Shown here piece after piece: positions 42,301 through 54,713 of a DNA stretch of 64,000 nucleotides. The DNA lies in assembly GCF_048594095.1 (NCBI RefSeq), contig NC_132803.1, forward strand, positions 35,030,507 through 35,094,506. Direction: 5' to 3'. The notes below the pieces were generated by a model. The model was given only the letters and a program-made list of their open reading frames with translations. It searched no databases and was not told the DNA's origin. This DNA is from Paramormyrops kingsleyae. Lineage: Eukaryota; Chordata; Actinopteri; Osteoglossiformes; Mormyridae. A program made the translations under genes and the position numbers. Every line of letters begins with the position of its first letter. The first letter of the stretch is position 1.

Positions 42301-45300
42301 TTCTTTAGTGGTTTCCACAATTTGTTCCCAGTGACTCTGCATTTCTAAATTTGTATCTCTTTTGTGTTAGACTGATATTGAATCAGAATCAAATTGGATT
42401 GTATCGAATCATTAACTTGTGAATCGGAATTGAATTGGGGCGCCTGTGCCAATACCCAGGATTAATATAAGTGTAAAAATACATTTACTGAACACAGATG
42501 TGCATGTATCATGAAGCAGTGCAGCTGTTCAGCACATTTCCTTGTAAAGAAAAGACTAACAGGAGTTACCCTGCAGCTGTGCTCAGGTACAGGGCTGGGC
42601 CTGAATACCCTCTGTAAACATCCAGGTATGCAAAGGTACTGTAAAAACAGGACATGCTGCAACCATATGCTTAGTACAATAATGTATTCTTTTTTAATAA
42701 CAAACACTTTCTGAACTCGGAATCTTTTGATATTGAAAGCCTACAATAAACTTGGGAGGTCTTGTTAACTAAATAAAACAATGAAACTAAATAACCTGCA
42801 AAAGAACTAACTTAACCAACACCTTTGGTTTAAAACAAACCACGGAAGATTCTAATAATAGGGTATTTGCTAATGTTATACAAGCCCTTGATACTTGAGA
42901 AAAAAATTAATTCAATTACTCTGTACTGCTTAGGTAAGTAAGTGTGAATGACCACTGACTGGTGCCATGGTACACAACAATGTCACAGTCCAACCAAGCT
43001 ACAGGAGCGGTATCGTTTTATAGCCATTTTCATTTTTCCACAGGAGTTAGCTAACAGGCTAATCACTCTCTGAACCTTTGAAGCAGCAATGTTGGTACAT
43101 TAACTGCAAAAAGTACATAACTAATAAACAGATGACAAAATGCTCTTCAGAGCCATGGCACAAACATTAGATGAAAAGGTTAGAACTTCACGAAGATCCT
43201 GGAGCATGCACAGGCATACCTTGCTCAGTCCTATGTTGTGGTACTTCTTCTCCATGATCTTCTTGACAGGCTCTTCGTCTTTAAAGGTTATGAAGCAAAA
43301 TCCTCGTCTTTTATTCGTCTTATTTTCCATGGGAAGTTCAATGGCTTCCACCTAAAAATTGAACACCCGAGTCAAACTAGATATAATTGTGCATTAAGGT
43401 GAACTGCAACAGAGTGGGTCAGTACAGCTGCCAATCATCAATCTGTGTTGCCACTGTAGATCAGTAAGCTAATTATACATTCAGAATTGCTGGAGTGGAA
43501 TTCATTTTAAAAAAGGTAGAAATTTTAACTCATGCTGCTAAAGAGAGCTGCTAAACTGTTTTTCACTGTTTCTGTAATAGTGACAATATAGATCTCTCTT
43601 ATCTTAAATTGTACCTCTCCAAATCCACCAAAGTACTCTCGAATTTTTTCCTCCGGCGTGTCTGGAGAAAGGCCACCAACAAAGATCTTCTTAACTGGTT
43701 CCTTGGTTTTCATGGCCTTGGCCTTTTTAGGGTCAATTACCTTGCCATTTAGTTTGTGCTCCTTTTGTAAAATAACCTGAAAGAACATAACAAATATCAT
43801 CAGGACACAATAATGTCTGTTACAAAGTTAAAGAAACAGCAGTAAAATCTCATATAGAGAAAGTCAAAGGGAAACGTAATTAATGCCTTCATTTCCATTT
43901 CTACATCTGTTCTATAACCAAATCCATCAGTCATGTTCTACACGTGGTTCATAGCTGATGCAATGATACAAATTGGGAATTCAAAGCATATATATGCAAA
44001 TTCTCTCCTTCTCATGTCCAGGACAAAATGTAAGACAAACAAGGCAGTTCACTTACAATACAACCAGCTGCCAATCACAAAATCACAGGAGAAGACAACT
44101 GTGTATTTACAAAGAATTAGTAATGCCAAATAATGCAACTTATAAAACTTTAATACCTATCCCAACTAATTGGTGAAAATCAAGTAGTATCAAATAGACA
44201 GTTTATCACATATGTAACAAAAATATATTAAGTATACTATATGGCTATACTACACAGTCTAACCATGCAGGAAAGACTGCTGCTTTACTATTCATATATT
44301 CTTATCATAATAAGTTTGTAAATGAAGTCATTACCTGTGCCTTAATACTGAATTATTAGCATATAAAGCTTTAGTCCTGTGGATGAGCCTCACTGGTGGT
44401 CCCTGAACCAGGACAGCAGAGTGTAGAACACACTGTCCAAGTTTGGACAAGAATAAGGCAGTCTGCTGAGCATTCCTGCGTTTTGCAGAATCTGCCCCTC
44501 ACTCAATGTCAGCTACTATCTCAGGTCTTTATACTACATAGACCAAATATCATGTGTTCTCTTTAGCTGACAGGAGCATTGGTCTATAGCCCTGGGTTCC
44601 AGGCTCCAGCAGAGATCCTCCTACAGTGTGCTACGGTAGTTAAACAGTGACCTCAGACATCTCGACTGAGTCAAATAGTCCCTCGGAGCCCTAGGCACTT
44701 GTCTGGTTTGATGGTATCCTGCCATTCCTCCAGATGTTTCACACTATGCTCATTTTTACTCAGACCCTTGTCAACCAAGAGGAAGAAAGTGTGGGATTTA
44801 TTTTAAAGAGGTCTCATGTTTTTTGATGCCAAGAAGCTAGTAGATTTGTACAGAAATATGTCCGTGTCAAACTGTAGTCAAATGGACCAAGCCACTGACC
44901 AAATGGCCATTGGTGCCACTGACATGAGAGTTTCACACTGATTCGCACTGCTAGATATTCTCTGACCCTAGCACTCAGAATCTGGAGTTGTGGATGCTCA
45001 CGTCATGCCCCCCCACCAAATACTGCCTCCCAATACATAACAGCAAAGGTTTTATGCCCTCAGCTGACAGTCAAATCCCCTGATTCAACATCCTTCAATA
45101 CTTAGCACTCTTGAGCAATTTTCACACACAAACTCTAGACACACTGCAGAGAATCAGGTTCGGACATTTTCCAGAGTTGCCTTTTCAGACACTGCACACA
45201 ACCAGAGATTGTCCGTGTCAGACATGTTCACACCAACTGTACCAGAAATACTCCAGCTGATTTAGACAAGGGGTGATGCTTGAGTAGAACATGCAGGAGG

Positions 45301-48300
45301 CAGGACATGATGCAAAAAACATCAAAAATGTTTGGTGTTCACCTTAGTTCCGATTATACTGCGGTCACATAGCTGGTCTTGTAATTTGACATGATGCAAA
45401 TGTCATCGACATGCCCACTCACCCATGGTGAATTCACTGGGCAATATCCTGCTCCATTCACACATGGGGGTCACTTGGAAATTACCTGGTCTTTGTACAA
45501 GGGAGCTATCAGGGAAAAGTCCATTTAATGTCAAGTACAACTGATTTGCATTCAAACATACAGCCCCTCCGGGGAATGTCTAGAGAAGTTCAGGGTGGCA
45601 AGATATGTCTAAAACAGGCTTTGGTTTAAGAGACCTTCGTTCTGCAAGGCCCTGATGGCATAACATGGCCAACTGGAGCACAAATCTCACCATAACTGTA
45701 GGGGAGCATTGAATACAGCCTCTCCTCATCAACATCAAGTGCTGATAAGTACTCAGTGATGAAAGAGTGGTAGATACATTTTAGCAAATTCATTATGGTT
45801 TCAACTCCAGTCTAACCAAGAACAACATAATTTCACACCCTTGATTTAAAAAACTCAACGATCAATCACAATTATAGCAAAAATATGTTGGTGAAACTAA
45901 ATGCAGGTAAAATTCGATGAAAATCTGGAATGCTTTTTATGTCTAGTTTATACTGTAATGACAACCATGTTGATGTCTGTCCTGTGCATTATTTTACACA
46001 AAAAATGCGCTTTTCTAAATTAGATTATGATAGTATTCCTGCATTTTCATTGCATTTCCAAACTGTACTTAGACTGGCTATATACAACACATTCTGATTG
46101 TGCTGCATTACATTCTCCTTTATATTGACGTAAACAACCGAAAGGATATTTGAATCATAAGATATCCACACATTTATAAACATCAAACATCCAAACAAAG
46201 AAAACAATTTAAGATCAATGCCCAGCACATATGGAAGGCTAGGTGATCATTCATTCATCAATCCATCATCCCACCACATATCCTGGTCAGAGTCTAAGCG
46301 GGGCACGGAATCACCAGTCCACTGCAGGGCACACACACACAGCTGTATGCAATGGACCATTTAACTGCATAACTTTAGACTGTGGGTGGAAACCCATGCA
46401 ATATGGAGAGATCAGGCAATCTGCACGGACACACAGACAGACCAGAGGCAGGATTCAACAGTGCTGCCTTCAGAGCCACCATACTATCTTCCAAATGATA
46501 ACTTACATATGATAATATGGTTCAAATAATCAAATCATGTGATTTAAAATTTCAGCAGCAATGTTCTACAGTAACAATGATGACAAAACCAAATGAGGCA
46601 GGGTGCAACTGCACAAAACAGAGCCAGTACTGCACAATTATTCCCTGTTAATTCAAAAACTCAGAGCACATAAGTTAACAAAAAAACTCCTTTCACATTT
46701 GGCTTTAGACCATTATATATATATAAAAAATTACTGAAATATATACATAGTATACCAGTGTCATGGAATACTGTGCAGCACAAGCATAATTGGATGTGAA
46801 AACTGGACAATGGACAAATAGGACAGGAACAGAATCTACACTTTTAAACTTTCACAAAGACTTAAAAATCAAATGACTGATTCCATCTTACTTTAGGTGT
46901 ATCATGAGAAGACCAAGTGTGTTGTAGTCTACCATATTGCTTGGAAAAGTTGAAAGTAAGAGGAGCAGGACAACCAGCTACCAGATGGATTGACTGAATC
47001 ATTACAACAATGAACAGGCCTTTAGGAAGCCTGAAGAACTAAAAAGAATGTTCTGGAGGAATGCCATCTACAAGGTCTCCATGAGTCATCATCAACTTGA
47101 CAAAACCTATTCATAATGCAACCCCGTTTCCAAAAAAAGTTGGGAAGATGTGCAAAACGTAAATAAAAACGGAATGCAATAAATTGCAAATCATATAAAC
47201 CCATATTTTTTATTGTTTTATGACAAATATATGCTCGATTTGAATTTGATGCCAGCAACAGGATTCAATAAAATTGAGACAGGAGCAACAAAAGACTGGA
47301 AAACTTCTGTAATGCTAAAGCAAAACACCTGGTTGAATTTCTTACTTCTATTACGTTAACTGGCAATGGGTCAGTAAGTTGACTGGGTATGAAAAGAGCC
47401 TCCCAGAGAGGCAGACTCTGTGCAGTGAAGATGGGGAGACGTTCACCACTCTGTGAAAGACTCATGGGCAAATAGTGCAACAATGTAATAATAATGTTCT
47501 TCAATGTAATATTGCAAAGAATTGGGGGATTTCATCATCTATGGTGCATAATATTATTTAAAAGACATGATTCTATAGTGGAAATTACTGCATGGGCTCA
47601 AGAACATTTCCAAAAACCACTGTCTGTGAACACAGGTCATCGCTGCATCCACAAATGCCGTATGAAACTCTACCATGCAAGAAGAAACCACATTCTGCGT
47701 GTATTATAACAGCATGGCTCCATAGTAGAGTCTGGGTGCTAGACTGGCCTGCCTGTAGTCTAGACCTGTCACCCATTGAAAATATTTGCCACATCATGAA
47801 ATGAAAAATACGACAAGGGAAACCTTAAACTGTTGAGCAGATGAAATCCTACTGTCATTCTTGGTCTCAAAGCTGTGTTGCTGGTCTAATCCATTGTCCA
47901 GTTAGGATCACCAGCAAAATTAGATGACACAAGTAATAATGCATGAATACAGGTCAGAGAGATTAAACAGTATTTAATAATAACCTAGGTACTTTGCAAA
48001 ACAGAAACTCAACAAACAGCCTTGTGATGTGTTCCGTGAATAATGCCTGAATACATTAAATTTGAGGAGACCAGTGTCTGTACCGGACAAGCATGTGAAA
48101 ATAGAATAATTAAAAAGGAAATACCTTCTCAACGCTGTCGGGCTCTTTGAACAACACAAAACCAAACCCCCTGGACCGTCCTGTCATTGGATCCAGTTTA
48201 AGCGTGCAGTCCGCTACCTCCCCGAACTTCGAGAAATAATCTTTTAAGTCCTTCTTTGTAGTATCCCAGCTCAGGCCTCCAACAAACATTTTTCTGTTTG

Positions 48301-49232
48301 GTGGAAAAACAGGTTTAGAACGTACAACTTCTTTGATATATTATGTTTAACTGTAAGGAAACAGGTGTGGATTAGTCTACATGTAAACCCATCACTGTCA
48401 GTGACAAATTATCAAATAATCAATTTTGGGCACCCTTGACCACAGAAAACCTAAAGTGTCACTGCTCCGGTTCCGCTAACTTTTGAGTATAATTAATTCT
48501 TAATGATTAGTAGAATCTTTCCGATACCTGCTCTCACCTATAAATACATGTGTGCCCGTGTCTTTTAAAATGGGGTTTGCGAAAAATACTCAAGGGCATG
48601 AATAAAGTATCATCTATATCATGAGGTATCCCTATCAGTGTCACAATTCTGCTACCTTTTACATATAGGCCACGGTAATATTAACATTAAAATAAAACCT
48701 ACAATCACAAAGCTGCACGTTACACCTAGTCTGTCAAATCGATGGATACATGCGATTTCTAGATGTATAACTTCGACACAACATTGTAATTAGCAGTCCA
48801 CGGAAAGTTACGGCAATACAGAGCACAAAGATACAGTGCTAACTATGCACAGTTCATGTTTAGTGCCTATCTAGTCTTCCGGCACTACAAAATCAGCGGG
48901 TCAGTCAAGTCAAACTAGACACTCGGGCAACAATGTAGCGCAGTGACGCCGCGTTAAACGGCGTTACGGTCTGGATACTCAAGTCCCCGTCCTGTGAGTG
49001 TTAGACTAGCCAGACTAGGTGGCTAGCAGACAGCTAGGCGCCTTAGTGACGCGGAGTGAGGCTCGCGGGCTCCTCACCCCTCGTCTTCCTCGTTCTTGCT
49101 AGCGTCTATCTTGGAGCCCTCGGACATCGCCGAGCCGCTCTCCACGGCCGGCGGCATCTGCTCGCTGTTAGCCTCGCCGTCCTCTTCCATCTTCATCAGC
49201 GAGTCGTCGCTGACCAGCAGCTCGTCTGACAT
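39347..49232 (-). CDS. hnrnpd: hnRNP D (AUF1), 311 aa, 7 coding exons
   Basis: AU-rich-element RNA-binding protein that shuttles between nucleus and cytoplasm and controls mRNA decay and splicing. Exons 5' to 3': 49232-49078, 48293-48125, 43776-43615, 43351-43220, 41223-41130, 40388-40233 and 39414-39347. All GT-AG; phases close to 312 codons with stop. An acidic N-terminus ends SEGSKIDASKNEEDEG. RRM1 runs from KMFVGGLSWDTTKKDLKDYF (RNP1 RGFGFVLF). RRM2 begins KKIFVGGLSPDTPEEKIREY (about 137) with RNP1 RGFCFITF. The tail is rich in Gly, Tyr, Asn and Gln (exon 6) and ends SPRRGGHQNSYKPY, as in human. Exon 6 is 156 nt with phase 1 on both sides, so skipping it gives the short isoform pair known from AUF1. 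The human 19-residue insert between the N-terminus and RRM1 was not found. Human gene order is HNRNPD-HNRNPDL-ENOPH1, as here. Confidence 0.96.
40502..40533. repeat. Perfect 14-bp hairpin with octamer motif
   Basis: Arms ATCCAACATGCAAA and TTTGCATGTTGGAT are separated by 4 bases, in hnrnpd intron 5. Together with the loop they include ATTTGCAT, the octamer bound by POU factors. Confidence 0.8.
41224..43219. other. hnrnpd intron 4
   Basis: The part from about 41365 to 42450 has repeated 'gatttgatttcaattcat' and 'gaatcggaattgaattgggg' text at its two ends. This looks like an old non-autonomous DNA transposon of about 1.1 kb, but clean ends were not found. The rest shows no feature. Confidence 0.4.
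46255..46490 (-). repeat. Diverged tRNA-derived SINE
   Basis: Minus-strand SINE body: + strand 'catcatcccaccacatatcc' at the tail end, 'gcataactttagactgtggg' in the middle and 'attcaacagtgctgcc' at the head end. Strongly diverged. Confidence 0.5.
47110..47910 (+). mobile_element. Decayed, internally deleted Tc1/mariner element
   Basis: The left end starts 'gcaaccccgtttcc', followed by 'agttgggaagatgtgcaaaa', a common fish transposon terminus. Downstream, 47592-47804 still reads a transposase tail: HSACIITAWLHSRVWVLDWP, then ACSLDLSPIENICHIMK with the last catalytic Glu. Large internal parts are missing and several stops are present. Not functional. Confidence 0.75.
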
Positions 49233-49660
49233 TTTTTTCCTTTTACCTTTTGAAAAAATACGCTACACGGTAACGTTGCGTGCGAGCTAGCCGGACAGTC
49301 ACCCACCGCAGTCGGCGCCAACTCCCCGGGGCCGTCCCCCTACGCTCCCCGCTAGCCACCTAACCAGCTAGCCGGTTAGCTTAGCCGCGGTAGCTCTACA
49401 GTCGATTTCTCGCCGCAGCGGACAGAAAGCGGTCGCTACGCCCAATATTCACGTTTAAATCCGACTGTTTGATATCTATGTTCACTAGCAGTGTTTTTAC
49501 TCAGTAGTTATGCTAACCGCATATGTATATATAATGGCGCGGATGACAAAATGGTCGCAGGAAGGAAGCGGTGCTGGCGCTGACCGGGATATGACCAATC
49601 CCATCGGCTTCCGTCGGCTCCCTTCGGAACGCTTCGGGCGACGGCGCCTCCCGTAGTGCT
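49233..49660 (-). promoter_or_regulatory. hnrnpd promoter and 5' UTR, CpG-rich
   Basis: CpG-dense sequence just upstream of the hnrnpd ATG (49232-49230). It has repeated GCTAGC/CTAGC motifs at about 49350-49385. The start site cannot be fixed from sequence. Confidence 0.55.
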
Positions 49661-50040
49661 CCTAAGTTCCCTGTTTACCTATGAGCGCGCGTGCGTAGAG
49701 CAAGTGCGACTTCATGCCGAGTAACTGCAAGAGAAACTCAGCGCCGCAAACCACAGGCGCTGTTCGACGGGTGCGGCTGCAGTTATAAAAATCTCCTTTC
49801 TGAAGTAGTAGACTAAAGTGCAGTAACAAACACCAGAACAGGCTTTCCAAGGAAAGCAGATTAGAAAATAAGCCCCTTCTTCACCTCAACTATTATGTAT
49901 ATGAAGGATCATCAGAATTCCCTAATGATTTTCCCATTTTTAAATTAGTGATTCCACTCTGCATTTATACACATCACCCAGTAAGTTTCATATCTCCATA
50001 AGGCATTACCAGTTAAACCACAAACAATCACACACCAGTT
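49661..50040. other. Intergenic between hnrnpdl 3' end and hnrnpd promoter
   Basis: No gene is visible. The distance between the two same-strand genes is short, so hnrnpdl transcription ends close to the hnrnpd promoter. Confidence 0.4.
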
Positions 50041-51610
50041 TTGTACCCAGTTTTTAATAATCCCTTTAGAGATGGAAAAATAAAAATCAAACAAATGGAA
50101 CGCTTTACAAAACAGTGACAGGACAGCTTCATTGCATTACAACACCAATGTCAAAAGTATGAGAATCCCCAGAACAAAAAAAGGCCACTATTTACAAAGC
50201 TCCACACAGAGTCAACCTTCTCAGGAATAACAAAATTAAAAAAAAAAAAAAATCTTGTTTAAAAAGGACCAAAAATCTCCAAGCTGCCGCCAGGGTACGA
50301 AGTGGAATCCTCAGCTGGCCTGCCCACCTGGAAGAGAGGAAACAAGGAACATCAATCATGTGCACCAAGGCAACTGCTGATACCGAAATCGAGCACGTCC
50401 ATGTTTCACTGAGAAACGTCTTGTGCTGTCAACTTTAAGCTATTAAGGTTCCTGTTCTGTTTGAAAGATCATATGTACAACATGTAGCTCTCAGGGGGGA
50501 GGGAGAGGGAAAATTAAACTGTCAGCCGGAAAAAGCTTTAGCTCCGCTAAACTGGTGGATTCTCTCACCACTAAGGAGCAGACCCAAACATAAGTCTAAC
50601 CCCACTGCATAATCCCATGTGCTACATTTCAGTCTCAGAAATCATGCTAGTGACACCAATCTATTAATTTATTTAAGCTTTTTATGGCTTCAGAAAGCAT
50701 GTCCACATATGATCTTTAACAGAAAACTTAAGAAAAAGTGTTGTGGTGTTTATCATTTGAAGTTCTTTAATGGCTATAAAGAAAAAAAGCAAGCATTAAG
50801 AGTAAGCGATTTAAAAGGGGTTCACTTAAGAAAAGAAAAAACGAAGGTCCAGAACTGAAATGACACTAAAATAGAGAATACAATACAGTCGTTAAAACCA
50901 TTTAGGTCACCTTTAGATTTCTCATTTTTTAATTCCTGTAAAAAACCATTTTAAAAAACCGTTAAAGAAAACACCGTCAACTTAAAAAATAAAAAGCGTG
51001 AGATCCTTTTTGTTTACTTTTCTTTTCCCTGGTTGGGTTTTTTGTTACACGCTGGTACATTAAGTTGGAAGAGACCATACCACAGGACAGCGTTTTCTTG
51101 TGCATGCCGTGCTCTCTGCCCGCTATGTGCGACGCCCAGAGAATGTCGTGGTCAGGTGACACACGGCCTGCAATGAAGTCCCCACTGGCAGGTACAAACA
51201 AGGTACAATAGAATTAGGAAGAGGAAAGAAGTAAAGGATAGGTCCTTACTTTGTACCCTTTAGCAGTACTTTACCTGTTATTGCTATCAAGTCTCTTTAT
51301 GTAATTTCCATATGACCTGTTACGAAAATGAAAGCAGGGGGAAAAAACCCGCAGAAAAACGCTTATGTTTTTCTGGAGAGCTAAAAGCAAAACTGCTTAT
51401 AGGAGCAGAGGCAATTAAAGATCCATAGACAAAGTCACTTGTCCAAAAAAATTTATAAAAAAAAAATCCAAAATGGGGACCATGGAGAAATCTGACCACT
51501 TGTTTTCATTTGACTTTGGTTTTGTCTATTGATCTTTAAAAGCGCCAACGTCAGACAAACGGCAGGCCTTGTGCTACACCCTTACCAAATTTTAATAACG
51601 TGAGCTCTGG
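50040..51610 (-). other. hnrnpdl 3' UTR region with alternative splice unit
   Basis: On the minus strand: donor at exon end 51275 (AACAG|GTAAAGTACT), 107-nt intron, acceptor at exon start 51167 (TTGCAG), donor at exon end 51081 (G|GTATGG), and a possible further acceptor at exon start 50327 (TCTTCCAG). The first three sites match those of hnrnpd in order and spacing. Confidence 0.65.
51081..51167 (-). promoter_or_regulatory. Putative 3'-UTR cassette exon of hnrnpdl (87 nt)
   Basis: Begins GCCGTGTGTCACC after a TTGCAG acceptor and ends before GTATGGTC. It lies about 445 nt after the stop. The upstream intron end shares TACCTTGTTTGTACCTGCCA with hnrnpd. Splicing of this exon should expose the mRNA to nonsense-mediated decay. 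HNRNPDL in mammals has conserved 3'-UTR cassette exons of this kind (family knowledge). Confidence 0.75.
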
Positions 51611-54600
51611 TCAGTAGGGCTGATAGTTGTTCTGGTGGTTTCCGCCTTCCCGGGAAGCTTTTCCGTAACTGCTCTGCTGGGCTGGTGATGGATGCATTTC
51701 CATTACAATAAATCACAAGATCAAAATACCTAATCTAAATTGACCAAATTTTCCCACAACCTAGAAAGATGTAGGCAAATGGCATATTATTCTGCTTACA
51801 ATTCATTAAAACACATTCTACTGTTCTTAAAGGTAACTGTAGCAGGCATGTTCACTGACATGAATGACACACATGTTGCCGAGGTAACATCCACTGGACA
51901 CTTTGGCTTACCGTTGTAGTCGTCGTAGCCCTGTCCGTACCCATAGCTATCATAGTTGTAGCCAGAGTAATCATAGCCAGGGTACCCATTGTATCCTTGA
52001 TTGTATCCATTTCCATAGCTTCCATAGTTCTGGCCGTAATAGTTGTATCCCTGGCTGTAGCCCTGATTCTGACCTATAAAAATCAGCAGGGGGACATTTC
52101 AAATGTTTCAGAGATGCAAGAAAACATAATCATGCAATTACTTGAATGCAAAGCTACTGAACAGCCACAGTTTTCAGTTGCTGCAGCCCTGCCCGCTCAG
52201 ATTTTGAGGATCAGTACAGAAATCTATGAATACACAGGCTGGCATCAAGTGACTCATTTTAGCTTGGACACCGGCGAGCGTGATTAGTGGGACGTACCTC
52301 CCCGTACGCGGCCCCTGGAACCTTTTCCTCCATATCCACTCCGGTCTCCTCTGTGTTGCTGCTGTTGCCTGTAGACTTCCTTCGGCTGGGCAACCTTGAT
52401 TTCACACTGCAAAACGTGTCATATTAAATCACAAATGCCAGCACCCTGAGTAATGCCTTTATACTTTGGGCTTTTCCAATGAGCAACTAATGAGTTACAG
52501 CTCAAGATGCAGAATTGTATCACCTCCTTGGGTGGCCAAAGCACAAAGATAGACAGCACGGCATCACACTATATACCTTTCCTGATCCAACTTGATGGTA
52601 TCTGTTTTCCAGCAGCTTCTGGACTGGCTCCTCCTCCACATACGTCACAAAGCAGAATCCCCTCCTCTCCTTGGTCTTGGTGTCCATAGGAAGCTCAATG
52701 CTGTCGATCTGAAGCAAGACAACACCGAAGAATCAGCTGGGTCTGCTGACTGAAAGATGCTCCAGCCAGCAAAGTGTCAGGTGCCGACATCTCACACAAC
52801 ACAGAATGTATATACTATCTACACCAGCCAGCCCCAAAGGAAGCGTTACTTACTGTGCCGAATCCTCCGAAATATTCCCGGATCTCATCCTCTGACGTCT
52901 CAGGCCTCAGGCCCCCAACAAAGACTTTCCTGGGAGGCTCCTTCCCCTTGAGCGCTTTGGCTCTTTTAGGATCAATAAGTTTTCCATCAAGCTTGTGCTC
53001 TTTGAACTCCAACACCTAAAGAAGCATTAGAACGTATTAAGAGGGCACAACAGATGTCACACACACACACACACACACACACAGAATTATACTGACCTTC
53101 TCCACACTGTCCGCGTCTTTAAAGAGGACGAAGCCAAAACCGCGAGAGCGGCCCGTAATGGGGTCTGTTTTGATGGTGCAGTCCAGGACCTCACCGAACT
53201 TAGACAGATAATCTGTGAGGTCCTTCTTGCTGGTATCCCAGCTTAGCCCACCAATAAACATCTTCCTGTGGACAATAAACACAGTAAATGCATGTCTTAA
53301 ATTTGGTAGCAAAAAATTAACCTACATTTCACTTTAGAAAGAACGCATAAACCATGCCAAAACATCAGACTGCATTGGTTCCAATTAAACTTCTCTTATT
53401 CCCAATAACACCACGTTTTTCTCCTGAAATTTTCTGGAATACAAAAAGTTATAACTTCAAAAATGTCGCAGTGAAAACTGGGCTTGGACTAAACGTTCAT
53501 GAATTCAAAAGGAAAATTGCCCTAACCTCTCCCAGTGTGTCTGTTTCGGAACATATCTCCAAACGCGACCTGGAAAATACTATACATGACATCACTAAAC
53601 TATCATACGGAAAATATCGGTCTTAAATCCTCCTCGTTTATTCACTCACTTTCATACTAATAGAAAACGAACGTAACCTAAAGAGATGCAAAAAAAAAGA
53701 GATGGGCAGTGACCTTAAAATGATGGTAACTGATGAAATCCCACGTTAGTAGGACAGGAAACGCACTACTCGGGCGCGATAATCCAATTTCCCTTAGATA
53801 AAAATTAACCTGTGGCACCTTGGCCAAACCGTGCGCGCACGGTAAGCCAATTTTCTGTGTTAACGCCGCTGATCTGTAAATATAACCGGAAAAGACCACA
53901 GAAACTGAATCCATGCAAAGGAGGGAAAGCGGCCGCCATTTGCCCGGATCCACGTCGACCGGCTGCGCTTCCGCAGACGCCGGACAAACAGCGGCTTTAT
54001 CCCCGGTAAAGGAGAGGATCAATCCGGATACTCGTAAAGAAAGAAAGAACCAGTTTCCCCGGATCCGACATCTTTGACGAGGGCGGAAACGTGATTACAC
54101 GCACTCTCGAAGTTTAGTGGTAGCTTTACTACTTTTGTTTACCAGCTTGAATACAATTCCACGCATTTACCCCTCATTCCGTAACGGTAAACGCATCGCT
54201 CTATTATAGCCTTCGGTTGTATTATTTTCGGATAATCCCTCCATCGCATACCTTTATTAACGATAGATTATACGGTTAGATCAACAAATCCCACACCCCA
54301 GCGCGTTACTAATGCGTAGTCTCTAGAGTAACATCTGTTTCGTTCTTTAAATTTCGACTGTCGACAGGTTATACTATAATATGCTAGCATTAGCCTAAAG
54401 CTATTACTAACAACCCACAAGCTGGCGCGACACGGTACGTAACCAGTAAGGCACCGGATTTGCCCACATAAATCGAGTAGTAATTACTCGCCCGGCTACT
54501 GGCGGCTCAGTTTCAGAAACCCCAAGATTTGGGTTACTGAGGTCTGTGGAAAGGCTAGCGGCGACAGCGCCGGCGGAGAGACTTCGCCATCTTGTGTTCC

Positions 54601-54713
54601 CGCCTCGGCGGCCGCTTTTCTTACCCGTCATCTTGCTGGTTTTTACTCGCGTTGATTTTAGACCCTTCGGGGAACTCCTCTGCGTTAAAGTCGGCCTGTC
54701 CTTTGGCTTCCAT
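51611..54713 (-). CDS. hnrnpdl: hnRNP D-like, 297 aa, 7 coding exons
   Basis: Paralog of hnRNP D that binds AU-rich RNA and acts in splicing and mRNA turnover. Exons 5' to 3': 54713-54625, 53265-53097, 53015-52854, 52708-52577, 52406-52298, 52073-51912 and 51681-51611. All GT-AG; 297 codons plus stop. The N-terminus is short (MEAKGQADFNAEEFPEGSKI, then NASKNQQDDG). RRM1 starts KMFIGGLSWDTSKKDLTDYL (RNP1 RGFGFVLF). RRM2 starts RKVFVGGLRPETSEDEIREY (RNP1 RGFCFVTY). A Gly/Tyr/Asn/Gln-rich low-complexity tail ends YGKASREGGNHQNNYQPY. IKTDPITGRSRG, KLIDPKRAKALKGKEPP and the NHQNNYQPY end are DL-specific against hnRNP D. Exon sizes 2-4 (169, 162, 132) equal those of hnrnpd, showing common origin. 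Exon 6 (162 nt, phase 1-1) can be skipped in frame. Confidence 0.96.
53056..53083. repeat. (CA)n microsatellite
   Basis: CA dinucleotide run just inside hnrnpdl intron 2, next to the exon 2 donor. Confidence 0.9.

Larger units (their letters stand above)
43777..48124. other. hnrnpd intron 2
   Basis: Long intron of 4.3 kb. It holds an unexplained stretch (44380-45800), a diverged minus-strand SINE (46255-46490) and a mariner remnant (47110-47905). No exon is visible and the exon 2-exon 3 phase is satisfied without one. Confidence 0.6.

Noticed and set aside
48294..49077. A missing AUF1 alternative exon (19 residues, HSNSSPRHSE-type) in hnrnpd intron 1
   Set aside because: No matching peptide with splice sites was found in the intron; it may be absent in this lineage, but a strongly diverged exon cannot be excluded.
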